Origin: Knoellia sp. Soil729
Lineage (GTDB): Bacteria > Actinomycetota > Actinomycetes > Actinomycetales > Dermatophilaceae
Direction of reading: 5' to 3'
DNA length: 64,000 nt
Assembly: GCF_001427985.1 (NCBI RefSeq)
Contig: NZ_LMSA01000002.1
Coordinates: forward strand, 539,494-603,493
In this document: positions 18,089-26,737 of the stretch, one piece after another
How the letters are laid out: each line of letters opens with the position of its first letter
Position numbering within the stretch: the stretch's first letter is position 1
Notes under the pieces: model-generated
Databases searched by the model: none
What the model was told of the DNA's origin: nothing
Seen by the model: the letters and a program-made list of their open reading frames with translations, nothing else
Program-made: the position numbers and the translations under genes

Positions 18089-18373
18089 ATGGCCATCTAC
18101 ATGATCGAGCGACAGTTCGCCGAGCAGCTCGAGCTGAGTCCGGACGACGCGCGCGAGCTCGCCGAGATCAACGACGACGAGCAGGTCCGCTGGCTCTACT
18201 CGTTCCTCTCGGCGGACAAACGACGCACGTTCTGCCTCTACGAGGCCGACTCCTCCGACGCCATCCTTCGCGCGGCCCAACGGGCCGGTGTGCCAGCCGA
18301 CGTCATCGTCGAGGTGACGCACACCCTGACGCCCGACGGCGCGAGCCACGCCATCAGGGAGTCGGTGGGCTGA
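18089..18373 (+). CDS. DUF4242 protein (SCO4226-like fold)
   Basis: A 94-residue soluble protein. IYMIERQFAEQLELSPDDARELAEINDDEQVRWLYSFLSADKRRTFCLYEADSSDAI shows the DUF4242 pattern: a YMxER opening strand, a V-W-x-x-S-Y/F-x-S turn, and KRxTxCLYEA. The best studied relative is a nickel-responsive ferredoxin-like protein of Streptomyces (SCO4226, from memory). The true ligand here is unknown. GGGAGG stands 7 bp before the ATG. A possible -10 (TAGACT at 18067-18072) precedes the gene. Confidence 0.82.
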   Translation: MAIYMIERQFAEQLELSPDDARELAEINDDEQVRWLYSFLSADKRRTFCLYEADSSDAILRAAQRAGVPADVIVEVTHTLTPDGASHAIRESVG

Positions 18374-18399
18374 GTCGCTGGCGTGAGTCACGGGCTGAG

Positions 18400-21312
18400 T
18401 CACGGGTCCGGGTCGAGCAGCCCGGCGTCAGCGGCGTACCGCGACGCCATGGTCCGGTTGGACATCCCCGTCTTGAGCAGGATCGAGCGCACGTGGTTCG
18501 TCACGGTGTTCTCGCTGATGAACAGGCGCTCGGCCAGCTCACGGTTGCTCAGTCCCTGGGCCACGAGGCGCAGCACCTCGACCTCGCGCCGGGTGAGCCC
18601 GTCGTCGCGGCGACGACGCGGAACGACGAGGCCGAGCCGCGAGGTGAGACGCGGTGAGTGCAGCCGCCCGACTCGGTTCGTCGCGTCGCGGTGGGCGTTC
18701 TCGACCACGGTGGCACGGGCGCCGGAGCGGCGCAGGTGCTCGACGAGCGCCACGGCGTCGTAGGCCGCGAAGAGCGGGGCGTCCATGCGCTCGTCCATGG
18801 CGAGCGCCGACCTCAGCAGGTCCTCCGCTCGCGGACGGCCCAGCACGGAGTCGAGCATCCCGAGGTAGCGGTCCGCCGAGCCGAACACGGCGAGCATCGG
18901 CCCGACCGCGAGGTTGTGCCCCTCCAGCTCGTTCGCCCGTTCGCGCAGCACCGACGCCGCCTCGCGGTGCCTCAGCCAGACCGCCGCCTCGGCCACGAAG
19001 GCGATGGTCGCCGGCCACGTCGGTGACGCCACGAAGCGGGTCAGGTCCTGGCCGACGAACCAGTCGAGGACCCGGCGGGCCGGGTCCCGCCGACCCAGCT
19101 CGACATACAGCGCGAGCAGCCCCGGCGCCCAGTGCTGCTCCACGTCCTCGTCCCCCGAGATCAGCGCCGCGACCTCGGGAAGTCGCGCGTCCTCCCGGCG
19201 CAGCACGAACGTCTGCAACGACAGCCGTTCCGCGAGCTCGGCCCCCGTGCCGGCCCCGGGCATGTGCAGGAGCTCCTCGCTGATCGCCCGGGCCCGCGCC
19301 AGGTCGCCGCGCGCGAACGCCCTGACCCACTCGAAGCACGAGGACTGCACGAGGAGGAAGGGCTCGCCGGTCGAGGCGGCCATCCGCACCGACTCCGCGA
19401 ACGCCCGCTCGAAGCGTTCGACGTCGCCGACGAGGTAGGTGACGAGGGTCAGGATCGAGGCGCCCATGAAGATGCTGCGGGCATCGCCCACGTCCCGGCC
19501 GAGCCGGACGAGCTCCTCGCTCCGGGCTCCCTGCACGGCGGCGTGGGCCGGACGGGCGTTCATCACGATGCCGCACTCGAGGGCGTGGGCGAGCGCCGCG
19601 CGGTCGGCGGAGGCGCGGGCCAACTCGATCGCCCTGCCGCAGACCTCCTGCCCACGGTCGAAGTCGCCGGTGAAGGACAGGGCACGTCCGAGGCTCGCGA
19701 CGGCGCTGATCCTGAGCCGGTCGTGCTCCCCCACCTCGGCGCGCGCGAGCGCCGTGGTGAGCATGTCGGTGGCCTCGAACCCGAGGTCGCCGATGCGCCA
19801 GGTGGTGCCCTCGAAGGCGACCGCAGCGCGCAGTCGGTCCAGCGGGCTCCCTTCGCGCACGACGGCGCGGTCGAGGTCGCAGGCGGTGGCGAAGGCGCCG
19901 GCGTCACGGAAGGACTCCGCCGCGCGCAGCCGCAGCTCGTCCCTCTCGCCGGGATCGTCGGTCAGGCCCGCCGCGCGGGCCAGCGCCTGACCCGCCTCGT
20001 GGTGGGCGAGGCGGCCGCGCGCGAGGGAAGCGGCCTCGGTGAGGTAGCGGACCGCCTCGCGACGGTGGCCGAGCACCTCGGCGCTGGCGTAGTGGTGCGC
20101 GATCCGCTGCACGCGGTTCGGTGCCGACGACGGTCCGTCCTCCAGCGCCCGGGCCACGTCCACGTGCACGTGGAGCAGGAGCGAGCGCGGCATGAGGTCG
20201 ACGACCGACTGCCGTCCGAGCACGTGGTCGAAGCCGAAGGAGGCCCCCTCACGGTCGAGCCCACGGATGAGGCCGGCGTCCCGCACCCCGTCAAGGGCGT
20301 CGAGGACGTCCTCGACGTCCCGACCCGCGACCCGGGCGAGCAGCTCGACCGAGAACTCGTCACCGACGACGGCCGCCACCTCGAGCAACCGGCGGCTCTC
20401 CCCGTCCAAGCGAGCGAGGCGGCCGGCATACAGGTCGAGGACGGTCTGCGGTGTCGGGAACATCCCGGCACCCAGGGCAGCGAGTCCGCCGCGGTCCTCA
20501 AGGTCGCGCACGACCTCACGCAGGTAGAACGGGTTGCCTGCGGTGCGCTCGAGCAGCAGCGGGGCCACCGACCGCGACCGGTCCGCGGAGGCGCCGGTGC
20601 GGACCCGGACGTACTCGGCGATGTCCTCGACCGTGAGGGGGGTGAGCCGCATCCGGTCGACCCCCTCGACGCGGTGGAGCTGGGCGATGGTCTCGGCGAG
20701 GGCAGCCGAGCGGTCGGGGGGGCTGCTGCGGTGGGAGACCAGGCACAGGGTGCGGATGGCGTCACCGTGACGGATGAGGTGGGCCAGCAGCTCGAGGGAC
20801 GTGGCACCGGCCCAGTGCATGTCCTCGAGCACGAGCAGGATCGGCCGGACCTGCGAGGCCGCTCGCAATGTCTCGCACACGGCCGCATAGAGCTCGTGGC
20901 GCGTGGAGGGCCGGGTGTCGACGACGGGTCCGGCGGGTCCCACGAGGGTGTCCAGCTGCGTGGCGACCGGCATACCGGCGGGCTCGACGAGGCCGGGGAA
21001 GGCACCCGCCGCCACTCCCACCCGCAAGGCGCTCACCGGGCCCACGAACGGCTGGTAGGGCGCACCCAGCTCCGCGACGCAGGCGCCCAGCAGGACGGTC
21101 GCCCCACGGGCCGAGAGGCGGCACCCGGTCTCGGCGATGAAGCGGGACTTGCCCGCGCCGGCATCGCCCTCGATGAAGACGACGTGCTGGACACCCGCCT
21201 CGACCGCGGTCCAGGCCTCGTCGAGGGCGTGGAACTCCGCGCGCCGGCCCACGAACGGACTGGCGTGGACCCGCCAACGAGCCGGGAGGTCTGGGGGCGT
21301 CCACTGCTCCAC
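18400..21312 (-). CDS. Large ATP-binding LuxR-family regulator (LAL/MalT-like)
   Basis: A protein of about 970 residues. An N-terminal STAND-type ATPase domain opens with SPFVGRRAEFHALD; its Walker A GDAGAGKS is near residues 49-56 and Walker B-type LLVLEDMHWA near 150. A long TPR-like helical middle follows. The end is a LuxR helix-turn-helix (LTRREVEVLRLVAQGLSNRELAERLFISENTVTNHVRSILLKTG). Such proteins bind a ligand and ATP and activate a few promoters. I chose GTG 21312, 20 residues before FVGRR; an ATG at 21438 would add 42 residues but would place an 18-bp palindrome in coding DNA. The divergent secreted-protein gene is the likely target. Confidence 0.88.
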   Translation of the reverse strand: MEQWTPPDLPARWRVHASPFVGRRAEFHALDEAWTAVEAGVQHVVFIEGDAGAGKSRFIAETGCRLSARGATVLLGACVAELGAPYQPFVGPVSALRVGVAAGAFPGLVEPAGMPVATQLDTLVGPAGPVVDTRPSTRHELYAAVCETLRAASQVRPILLVLEDMHWAGATSLELLAHLIRHGDAIRTLCLVSHRSSPPDRSAALAETIAQLHRVEGVDRMRLTPLTVEDIAEYVRVRTGASADRSRSVAPLLLERTAGNPFYLREVVRDLEDRGGLAALGAGMFPTPQTVLDLYAGRLARLDGESRRLLEVAAVVGDEFSVELLARVAGRDVEDVLDALDGVRDAGLIRGLDREGASFGFDHVLGRQSVVDLMPRSLLLHVHVDVARALEDGPSSAPNRVQRIAHHYASAEVLGHRREAVRYLTEAASLARGRLAHHEAGQALARAAGLTDDPGERDELRLRAAESFRDAGAFATACDLDRAVVREGSPLDRLRAAVAFEGTTWRIGDLGFEATDMLTTALARAEVGEHDRLRISAVASLGRALSFTGDFDRGQEVCGRAIELARASADRAALAHALECGIVMNARPAHAAVQGARSEELVRLGRDVGDARSIFMGASILTLVTYLVGDVERFERAFAESVRMAASTGEPFLLVQSSCFEWVRAFARGDLARARAISEELLHMPGAGTGAELAERLSLQTFVLRREDARLPEVAALISGDEDVEQHWAPGLLALYVELGRRDPARRVLDWFVGQDLTRFVASPTWPATIAFVAEAAVWLRHREAASVLRERANELEGHNLAVGPMLAVFGSADRYLGMLDSVLGRPRAEDLLRSALAMDERMDAPLFAAYDAVALVEHLRRSGARATVVENAHRDATNRVGRLHSPRLTSRLGLVVPRRRRDDGLTRREVEVLRLVAQGLSNRELAERLFISENTVTNHVRSILLKTGMSNRTMASRYAADAGLLDPDP

Positions 21313-21394
21313 GTCCCCACGGTATTCCTGCCGTATGCCGGCGAACAGCGGTCGCGACGATCGCACCCCGGCCCCCGCTCGCCGCGCCCCGAAG

Positions 21395-21412
21395 ATGGCC
21401 AGATCTGGCCAT
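21395..21412. promoter_or_regulatory. 18-bp perfect palindrome, probable operator
   Basis: ATGGCCAGATCTGGCCAT is a perfect inverted repeat without spacer, 83 bp upstream of the chosen LuxR start and 103 bp upstream of the divergent small secreted protein gene. LuxR-type helix-turn-helix dimers bind palindromes of about this length. It could also be bound by another factor. It would lie in coding sequence if the regulator began at 21438. Confidence 0.55.
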
Positions 21413-21514
21413 GTCGCGACCGTCGGGGAGTTCGCCATTGCTGGTCAGGTGCGGTGCGCGGCATCTCCCTACCGTCGTGGGAACAGGCATCACCAGCATC
21501 GGAAGGGACACACC

Positions 21515-21880
21515 ATGAACACCGTCGTCATCCGCAGCACGGCAGCAGTCGGAGGCTCGCTGCTGGGGCTGCTGCTCCTCGCGGGCCCCACGTCCGCCAG
21601 GGATCTGGGCCCGGGGGACGCGCTCCCCGGGACCTCCGCAGCATCGGACACCTGCCGCAACGTCGTTCCCGAGGACCGCGCTGCCTGCCGAGGCCAGACC
21701 ACCTCTGTCCCACGTGAGGCACCCGGACCGAGCACCATCCCGCGGGTCGAGGGTGGCCTCCTCGGTCTCGAGCCCGGCACCCTGGGCATCGTCGTCCTCG
21801 GCGGGGCAGCACTCGCCGGCGCCGTCCTCCTCACCACCCGGCACCGCCAGCCGCACGTCCACGCACACCGGCCGGCCTGA
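21515..21880 (+). CDS. Small secreted or membrane-anchored protein of unknown function
   Basis: A 121-residue protein. It has a signal peptide (about residues 1-27, hydrophobic core AVGGSLLGLLLLAGPTSA). A polar middle with two Cys (DTCRNVV and RAACRG) is followed by a C-terminal membrane helix (LGIVVLGGAALAGAVLL) and a His/Arg-rich tail RHRQPHVHAHRPA. The layout suggests export and anchoring with the Cys pair forming a disulfide outside. I do not recognise a family. The ATG at 21515 follows GGAAGGG. It is divergent from the LuxR-type regulator. Confidence 0.75.
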   Translation: MNTVVIRSTAAVGGSLLGLLLLAGPTSARDLGPGDALPGTSAASDTCRNVVPEDRAACRGQTTSVPREAPGPSTIPRVEGGLLGLEPGTLGIVVLGGAALAGAVLLTTRHRQPHVHAHRPA

Positions 21881-21948
21881 GCACCGCCTTCCCGACCAGG
21901 GCGTGGCGCCACTCGCACCCCGGGTGGCGCCGCGCCCTCCCACGTGCC

Positions 21949-21980
21949 GGGCGCGCCCCTTGACGGCGGGGGGCGCGCCC
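21949..21980. terminator. GC-rich bidirectional terminator
   Basis: An 11-bp perfect inverted repeat (GGGCGCGCCCC at 21949-21959, complement at 21970-21980) lies between the convergent small secreted protein gene and the lipoprotein gene. Each arm is itself nearly palindromic, so alternative folds are possible. Confidence 0.65.
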
Positions 21981-21996
21981 TCCGGTCCTGGGCACC

Positions 21997-22602
21997 TCAC
22001 TTCGCCAGGTAGCAGGCTCCGTAGATCGTCGCCACGGTGTTGACGCCGGTGCCGACCGACAGCTCGGACCCGTCCTTGTCGTAGACCGACATCTGGTGGC
22101 CACCCGGCTCGTCCTTGAGGGTGTGCTCGTCGCCATACCCGCGCTTGGCCGCGACCTCCTTGACCGCCTCCCAGGCCCGCGGCCAGTCGGTGTCCGGGAT
22201 CGCACCGAGGGCGCCACCACTCGTGAGGTTGAGCGTCCCCGCACCGTCGACCGCGTCGAAGGGCTCCTTGCACAGGGAGCCGGACTCGACGGCCGGCTCC
22301 GGCGTGCGCCACCTCAGAGAGGGGCTGACCCGGCTGAGCGCCTCGCGCACCTCAGCGAGGAGGGAGAGGTTGTCGCGCTTGGCCTGCGCCTCGCTGCGAC
22401 GCGACTCGAGCTGCTGTCGTGCGTCCACGTTGCCTCCTGTGTCTGCTGGGCTTCCGGTGTTCCCGCTGTTTCCGGTGTTCGCCGTGTCTGCTGTGCACCC
22501 GGCGAGCAGGGCCAGGGAGGCGGCGACCGTGGCGGCTGCCATGGCCGCGACCCGCACCACGCGGCGTGGTCGGTCGGTCGGCGTGTGGCGAAGGCCGGTC
22601 AT
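21997..22602 (-). CDS. LppA-like lipoprotein
   Basis: A 201-residue protein. Arg-rich N-terminus and hydrophobic stretch (AAATVAASLALLAGC) end in a lipobox, LLAGC, with the lipidated Cys near residue 38. A Thr/Asn/Gly-rich linker follows, then a folded domain that starts ARQQLESRRSEAQAKRDNL and contains RWRTPEP and CKEPFDAVDGAG. This matches mycobacterial LppA-type lipoproteins as I recall them, whose role is unknown. It lies 14 bp after the stop of a hydrolase gene and is probably in its operon, so the product may act with that hydrolase at the cell surface. Confidence 0.8.
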   Translation of the reverse strand: MTGLRHTPTDRPRRVVRVAAMAAATVAASLALLAGCTADTANTGNSGNTGSPADTGGNVDARQQLESRRSEAQAKRDNLSLLAEVREALSRVSPSLRWRTPEPAVESGSLCKEPFDAVDGAGTLNLTSGGALGAIPDTDWPRAWEAVKEVAAKRGYGDEHTLKDEPGGHQMSVYDKDGSELSVGTGVNTVATIYGACYLAK

Positions 22603-22616
22603 CGGGTCGTCGTCTC

Positions 22617-24344
22617 TCACTTGAGGAACCCCGGCCACCAGGGCTGGGCGTCGATCGGGTCGGTCCAGAAGCCCACATTGTTGCCCTCGATCGTGTCCTG
22701 CGGGTGGCCGCCCACGACCTGCGCCATCGAGTACTGGCTCGTCGACCCGTCCTGGAGGTAGTCCGAGTGGCCCGTCACGCCCTGCCACGACCGCCCGTCA
22801 GCCGACTCGGCGTCGCCCGTCTCGAGGTGGTTCATGCCGTCGAGCCCGGTGGGGTCGGTGCCGAACCTGCCGAGGTCACCGACCGGGTCCCACTTGGCCT
22901 CCGCGTAGTAGGCGCCGCCCTCGGGGACCTGCAGGTCGCCGAGGTCGGACGTGCCGAGCCCGGGCGAACCGAAGAAGACGGCCCGGTCGACGCCCGTGCC
23001 CTCGTGCTGGAGCGAGTACCCCGTCGTCGTCGACCCGTAGGAGTGGCCGAGCGCGGTGAGGTCCGGGTCCTCCAGCCGCGAGGTGTTGAGGCCGGTGAAG
23101 AACGCAGCGAGGTCCCGACCCCCGTCCTCGGCGGACCCGGAAAGGGCAACCGAGTCACCGGCGAAGGTCGTGCCCCACTGCGGCGCCTGGTAGTCGAGCC
23201 AGGTGACGGTGGCCACGGTCCCCTCGTCGCCGCGGCGGAAGAGCTCGTCCTCGGTCCTCGCCCTCAGCTGCGCCATGCTCGAGTCATAGCCACCCATGCC
23301 CTCGACGGTGGACGTCAACCCCGGGGTGAACACGGCGACGTGGTCGGCGGTGTCGACGTCGCCGTTGGCGAGAATCGCCTGCGTGCGCGGGGTCGTGAAG
23401 TCGATGCCGAGCAGCTGGTGCTTCCCCGGTCTCGCGAGCATCTCGTCGATCGTCGCGATGGCCCCCTGCTCCTCCTTGAGGTCGGTGTACTCGTCGATGT
23501 GCTCCTGGTAGAAGACCGGGTCGAGGGTGCCGTCGGGCCGGATGAACCCATCCGCGAGCTCGGCCAACCGTGCCGTGACGTGGCTGCGGCGGGTCTGGAG
23601 CAGGCTCCGGTTGGCGAGGTCGCGCGAGGCCGCGTCGATGCCGTCGCGGTTGCCGATCCAGTCGGGGTGCAAGGCAATGACGAGGGCCCGCTCGTCCGGC
23701 GAGAGGGTCGACCACCACCCAGCGTTCTGCGCCGGAGTGTCACCCCTCGGCGGCTCGAGAACGCTGAGGTCACCCTCGACCTCGCCGATGGCCGATGCCT
23801 GCGCCAGCGTGCCCCCGCCTCCGTCGATCCGGTTCAGCTCGATGTTCGTGAGGACCGCGCGGAGATCGGCATCGATGTCCTCGGCCTTGCGCAGCGCCTC
23901 CGACACCCGCGTGACGCACTCATCGACCTGAGCCTGCCGCACGCGACGGGCCTCGGCGTCCTCCTCGGTGTCGTCGACACGGCATACGAGGAGCTCGTTC
24001 GTCGTCACCACACCGGCAGGGCTGATCGTGAGGGAGGCGAGCCGGGCGTACTCCTGCGCCGCATCGACGGCGTTGACGACGCCGAGGACACCGTCCGACG
24101 CGTCGCAGACCGCGGTGTAGGCCGCCGACACCTCCGCGACCACGTCCCGGAGGTCGTCCGCGACGGCACCGAGCCGGGTGCGCGACGTCTCCGAGGCCGG
24201 CCCGGTCCAGTTCTTGGGCAGGCCCATCGTCGCCAGCTCGTCGGCGAGGTCGAGCAGCTCGCGCCGGGTGGCACGCAGCTCGCGCTCGGCGGTGGCCAGG
24301 GGTTCCTGCTTCCAGGACGTGATGTCGGACCAGGACAGCGGCAT
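22617..24344 (-). CDS. DUF1023-type alpha/beta hydrolase with WXG100-like N-terminal domain
   Basis: A 575-residue protein in two parts. Residues 1-110 form a helical hairpin of ESX type with a WTGPAS turn (WxG-like). The C-terminal ~270 residues are an alpha/beta hydrolase with nucleophile elbow GHSYGST and C-terminal His in TGHSDY, as in the DUF1023 family of actinobacteria. No export signal is visible, so secretion through a type VII system guided by the ESX-like part is plausible but not shown. It is preceded 2 bp away by a small WXG100-like gene and followed by a lipoprotein gene. Confidence 0.88.
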   Translation of the reverse strand: MPLSWSDITSWKQEPLATAERELRATRRELLDLADELATMGLPKNWTGPASETSRTRLGAVADDLRDVVAEVSAAYTAVCDASDGVLGVVNAVDAAQEYARLASLTISPAGVVTTNELLVCRVDDTEEDAEARRVRQAQVDECVTRVSEALRKAEDIDADLRAVLTNIELNRIDGGGGTLAQASAIGEVEGDLSVLEPPRGDTPAQNAGWWSTLSPDERALVIALHPDWIGNRDGIDAASRDLANRSLLQTRRSHVTARLAELADGFIRPDGTLDPVFYQEHIDEYTDLKEEQGAIATIDEMLARPGKHQLLGIDFTTPRTQAILANGDVDTADHVAVFTPGLTSTVEGMGGYDSSMAQLRARTEDELFRRGDEGTVATVTWLDYQAPQWGTTFAGDSVALSGSAEDGGRDLAAFFTGLNTSRLEDPDLTALGHSYGSTTTGYSLQHEGTGVDRAVFFGSPGLGTSDLGDLQVPEGGAYYAEAKWDPVGDLGRFGTDPTGLDGMNHLETGDAESADGRSWQGVTGHSDYLQDGSTSQYSMAQVVGGHPQDTIEGNNVGFWTDPIDAQPWWPGFLK

Positions 24345-24346
24345 GG

Positions 24347-24646
24347 TCAGCGCCCCTGAACGATGGGGCCGAACGCGTCACGGGCGGCCTCGTCGTCGAG
24401 CTCGTACTGGTCGGCGTTGGTGTCGAGGGTGCGTGCGTAGCCGCGCGCCGCCCTGGCCCAGTCGGACAGCTCGGTGGTCCACGCCGAGCCCACCCGCACC
24501 ATGACCGCGACGCTCTCCGCACCGGGCATGCCCGTGCCGGCGCTGGTCAGGTGGCTGCCGGGCGTGATCCTGGCAACCTGCCGCGCCGCCGACCGCGCAG
24601 CCGTGGCCGAGTCGCGCAGGTCCTTGACCTCGACCTCGTACGACAT
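24347..24646 (-). CDS. Small WXG100-superfamily-like protein
   Basis: A 99-residue, mainly helical protein: helix 1 DLRDSATAARSAARQVARI, a Gly-rich turn (TSAGTGMPGAES), helix 2 RVGSAWTTELSDWARAARGYARTLDTNADQY. Length and hairpin shape match ESX/WXG100-type secretion partners, though a strict WxG is missing from the turn. It stands 2 bp upstream of the hydrolase gene that has its own ESX-like domain; the two could form a pair. The ATG at 24646 is preceded by AGGGGGG. Confidence 0.7.
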   Translation of the reverse strand: MSYEVEVKDLRDSATAARSAARQVARITPGSHLTSAGTGMPGAESVAVMVRVGSAWTTELSDWARAARGYARTLDTNADQYELDDEAARDAFGPIVQGR

Positions 24647-24868
24647 GGACCCCCCTGAGCCGGTGTCGGACACCACCGGTCCAACCTGTGGCGCCCAGCC
24701 TGCCAGCCGCGCGCACGCCCGGCCATGGGGAGCACTCCCCCGGCCACACATCCGTGCGACTCGATGGTGGACACCGGCATAGCCTTGCCTTACCCCGGTC
24801 GTACGATGGAGGGACCTCGTCGGGCACGACGCACGCGCCCCGACCGCGTCTCTTCCAGTCAGGTGTTC

Positions 24869-26737
24869 ATGTCCAGCAAGACCGTGCAGAAGCTCGATCG
24901 TGTCGTCATTCGCTTCGCTGGGGACTCCGGTGACGGCATGCAGCTCACCGGCGACAGGTTCACCTCCGAGACCGCCGCCATGGGCAACGACCTCTCCACC
25001 CTGCCCAACTTCCCGGCCGAGATCCGCGCACCCCAGGGGACGCTGCCCGGGGTGTCGAGCTTCCAGCTCCACTTCGCCGACCACGAGGTCCTCACCCCCG
25101 GCGACGCCCCCGACGTGCTCGTGGCGATGAACCCGGCCGCGCTGCGCGCCAACCTCGCCGACATCCCCCGCGGCGCGACCATCATCATCAACACCGACGA
25201 GTTCTCCAAGCGCGCCCTGGCCAAGGTCGGCTACACCGAAAACCCCGTCGACGACGGTTCGCTCGAGTCCTTCCACGTCCACCCCGTGCCGCTCACGAGC
25301 ATCACGGTCGACGCGCTCGCCGCCTTCGAGGGCCTGAGCCGCAAGGAGAAGGAGCGCGCCAAGAACATGTTCGCGCTCGGCCTCCTCTCATGGATGTACA
25401 CCCGGCCCACGACCGGCACCGAGGCCTTCCTCACCAAGAAGTTCGGTGCCCACCCCGAGATCCTCGAGGCCAACCTCACCGCGCTGCGCGCCGGGTGGAA
25501 CTACGGCGAGACGACCGAGGACTTCGCGTCGAGCTACGAGATCGCGCCCGCCGTGATGCCGGCAGGCACCTACCGCAACATCACCGGCAACATCGCCCTC
25601 GCCCACGGCCTGGTCGCCGCGGCCCACCAGGCGAGGCTTCCGCTCGTGCTCGGCTCGTACCCCATCACCCCCGCCTCCGACATCCTCCACACGCTGTCGG
25701 CACTCAAGCGCCACAACGTCACGACGATGCAGGCCGAGGACGAGATCGCCGGCATCGGCATCGCCCTCGGGGCGAGCTTCGGTGGTGCGATCGGCGTGAC
25801 CACGACGTCCGGACCGGGTGTCGCCCTGAAGTCCGAGATGATCGGCCTCGCGGTCTCGCTCGAGCTGCCCCTCGTCATCGTCGACGTGCAGCGGGGCGGA
25901 CCCTCGACCGGACTGCCGACCAAGACCGAGCAGTCCGACCTGCTCCAGGCGATGTTCGGCCGCAACGGCGAGTCGCCGGTCCCGATCGTGGCCCCGTCCA
26001 CGCCCTCGGACTGCTTCAACGCGGCCTTCGAGGCGGTGCGGATCGCGACGACCTACCGCACCCCGGTCTTCCTGCTCAGTGACGGCTACCTCGCCAACGG
26101 CTCCGAGCCGTGGGCGGTGCCCGAGGTCTCCGACCTGCCAGACCTGCGCGTCGAGTTCGCGTCCGAACCCAACGGGGTCGACGACAAGGGCGAGCAGGTC
26201 TTCCACCCGTTCCTGCGCGACCCCGAGACCCTCGCCCGGCCCTGGGCCGTGCCGGGCACCGCGGGACTCGAGCACCGCATCGGCGGCATCGAGAAGGCTG
26301 ACATCACCGGCAACATCTCCTACGACCCCGACAACCACGACAAGATGACGCGCCTGCGCGCCGCCAAGGTCGCCGGCATCGCCGGGATCCCCGACGTCGT
26401 CGTCGAGGACCCCTCGGGAGACGCTCGACTGCTCGTCCTCGGGTGGGGCTCGACCTTCGGCCCGATCGCCGCCGCCGTCAGGGCCGTGCGCAACGCCGGA
26501 CACCACGTCGCCTCCGCGCACCTGCGCCACCTCAACCCCTTCCCCGCCAACCTCGGCGAGGTCCTGCGGTCCTACGACCGCGTCGTCGTCCCCGAGATGA
26601 ACCTCGGCCAGCTCTCGATGCTGCTGCGGGCCGAGTTCCTCGTCGACGTCCGCCCCCACACGTCGGTCCGCGGTCTGCCGTTCTCCACGGTGGACCTCGC
26701 CGACGTCATCCTCACCCACCTGGAGGAGGTCTCGTGA
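24869..26737 (+). CDS. korA: 2-oxoglutarate:ferredoxin oxidoreductase, fused gamma-alpha subunit
   Basis: A 622-residue subunit of a CoA-dependent 2-oxoacid:ferredoxin oxidoreductase. Residues 1-190 are the gamma domain (VVIRFAGDSGDGMQLTGDRF). The rest is the alpha domain with YPITPASDI, which contacts thiamine diphosphate, and TTSGPGVALKSEMIGLAVSLELPLVIVDVQRGGPSTGLPTKTEQSDL, typical of the KorA/PorA type. With KorB it oxidises 2-oxoglutarate to succinyl-CoA plus CO2 and reduces ferredoxin. ATG 24869 matches the family start; the 48-residue upstream extension does not. It is divergent from the ESX-like gene and overlaps korB by 4 bp. Confidence 0.94.
   Translation: MSSKTVQKLDRVVIRFAGDSGDGMQLTGDRFTSETAAMGNDLSTLPNFPAEIRAPQGTLPGVSSFQLHFADHEVLTPGDAPDVLVAMNPAALRANLADIPRGATIIINTDEFSKRALAKVGYTENPVDDGSLESFHVHPVPLTSITVDALAAFEGLSRKEKERAKNMFALGLLSWMYTRPTTGTEAFLTKKFGAHPEILEANLTALRAGWNYGETTEDFASSYEIAPAVMPAGTYRNITGNIALAHGLVAAAHQARLPLVLGSYPITPASDILHTLSALKRHNVTTMQAEDEIAGIGIALGASFGGAIGVTTTSGPGVALKSEMIGLAVSLELPLVIVDVQRGGPSTGLPTKTEQSDLLQAMFGRNGESPVPIVAPSTPSDCFNAAFEAVRIATTYRTPVFLLSDGYLANGSEPWAVPEVSDLPDLRVEFASEPNGVDDKGEQVFHPFLRDPETLARPWAVPGTAGLEHRIGGIEKADITGNISYDPDNHDKMTRLRAAKVAGIAGIPDVVVEDPSGDARLLVLGWGSTFGPIAAAVRAVRNAGHHVASAHLRHLNPFPANLGEVLRSYDRVVVPEMNLGQLSMLLRAEFLVDVRPHTSVRGLPFSTVDLADVILTHLEEVS

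Noticed and set aside
18400..21438. Longer form of the LuxR regulator starting at ATG 21438
   Set aside because: No ribosome site before it, and the added residues cover an 18-bp palindrome that looks like an operator. Kept as an alternative only.
24647..24868. Promoter of korA with TACGAT as -10
   Set aside because: A TACGAT hexamer exists near 24802 but no acceptable -35 at 16-18 bp is seen, so no promoter was listed.
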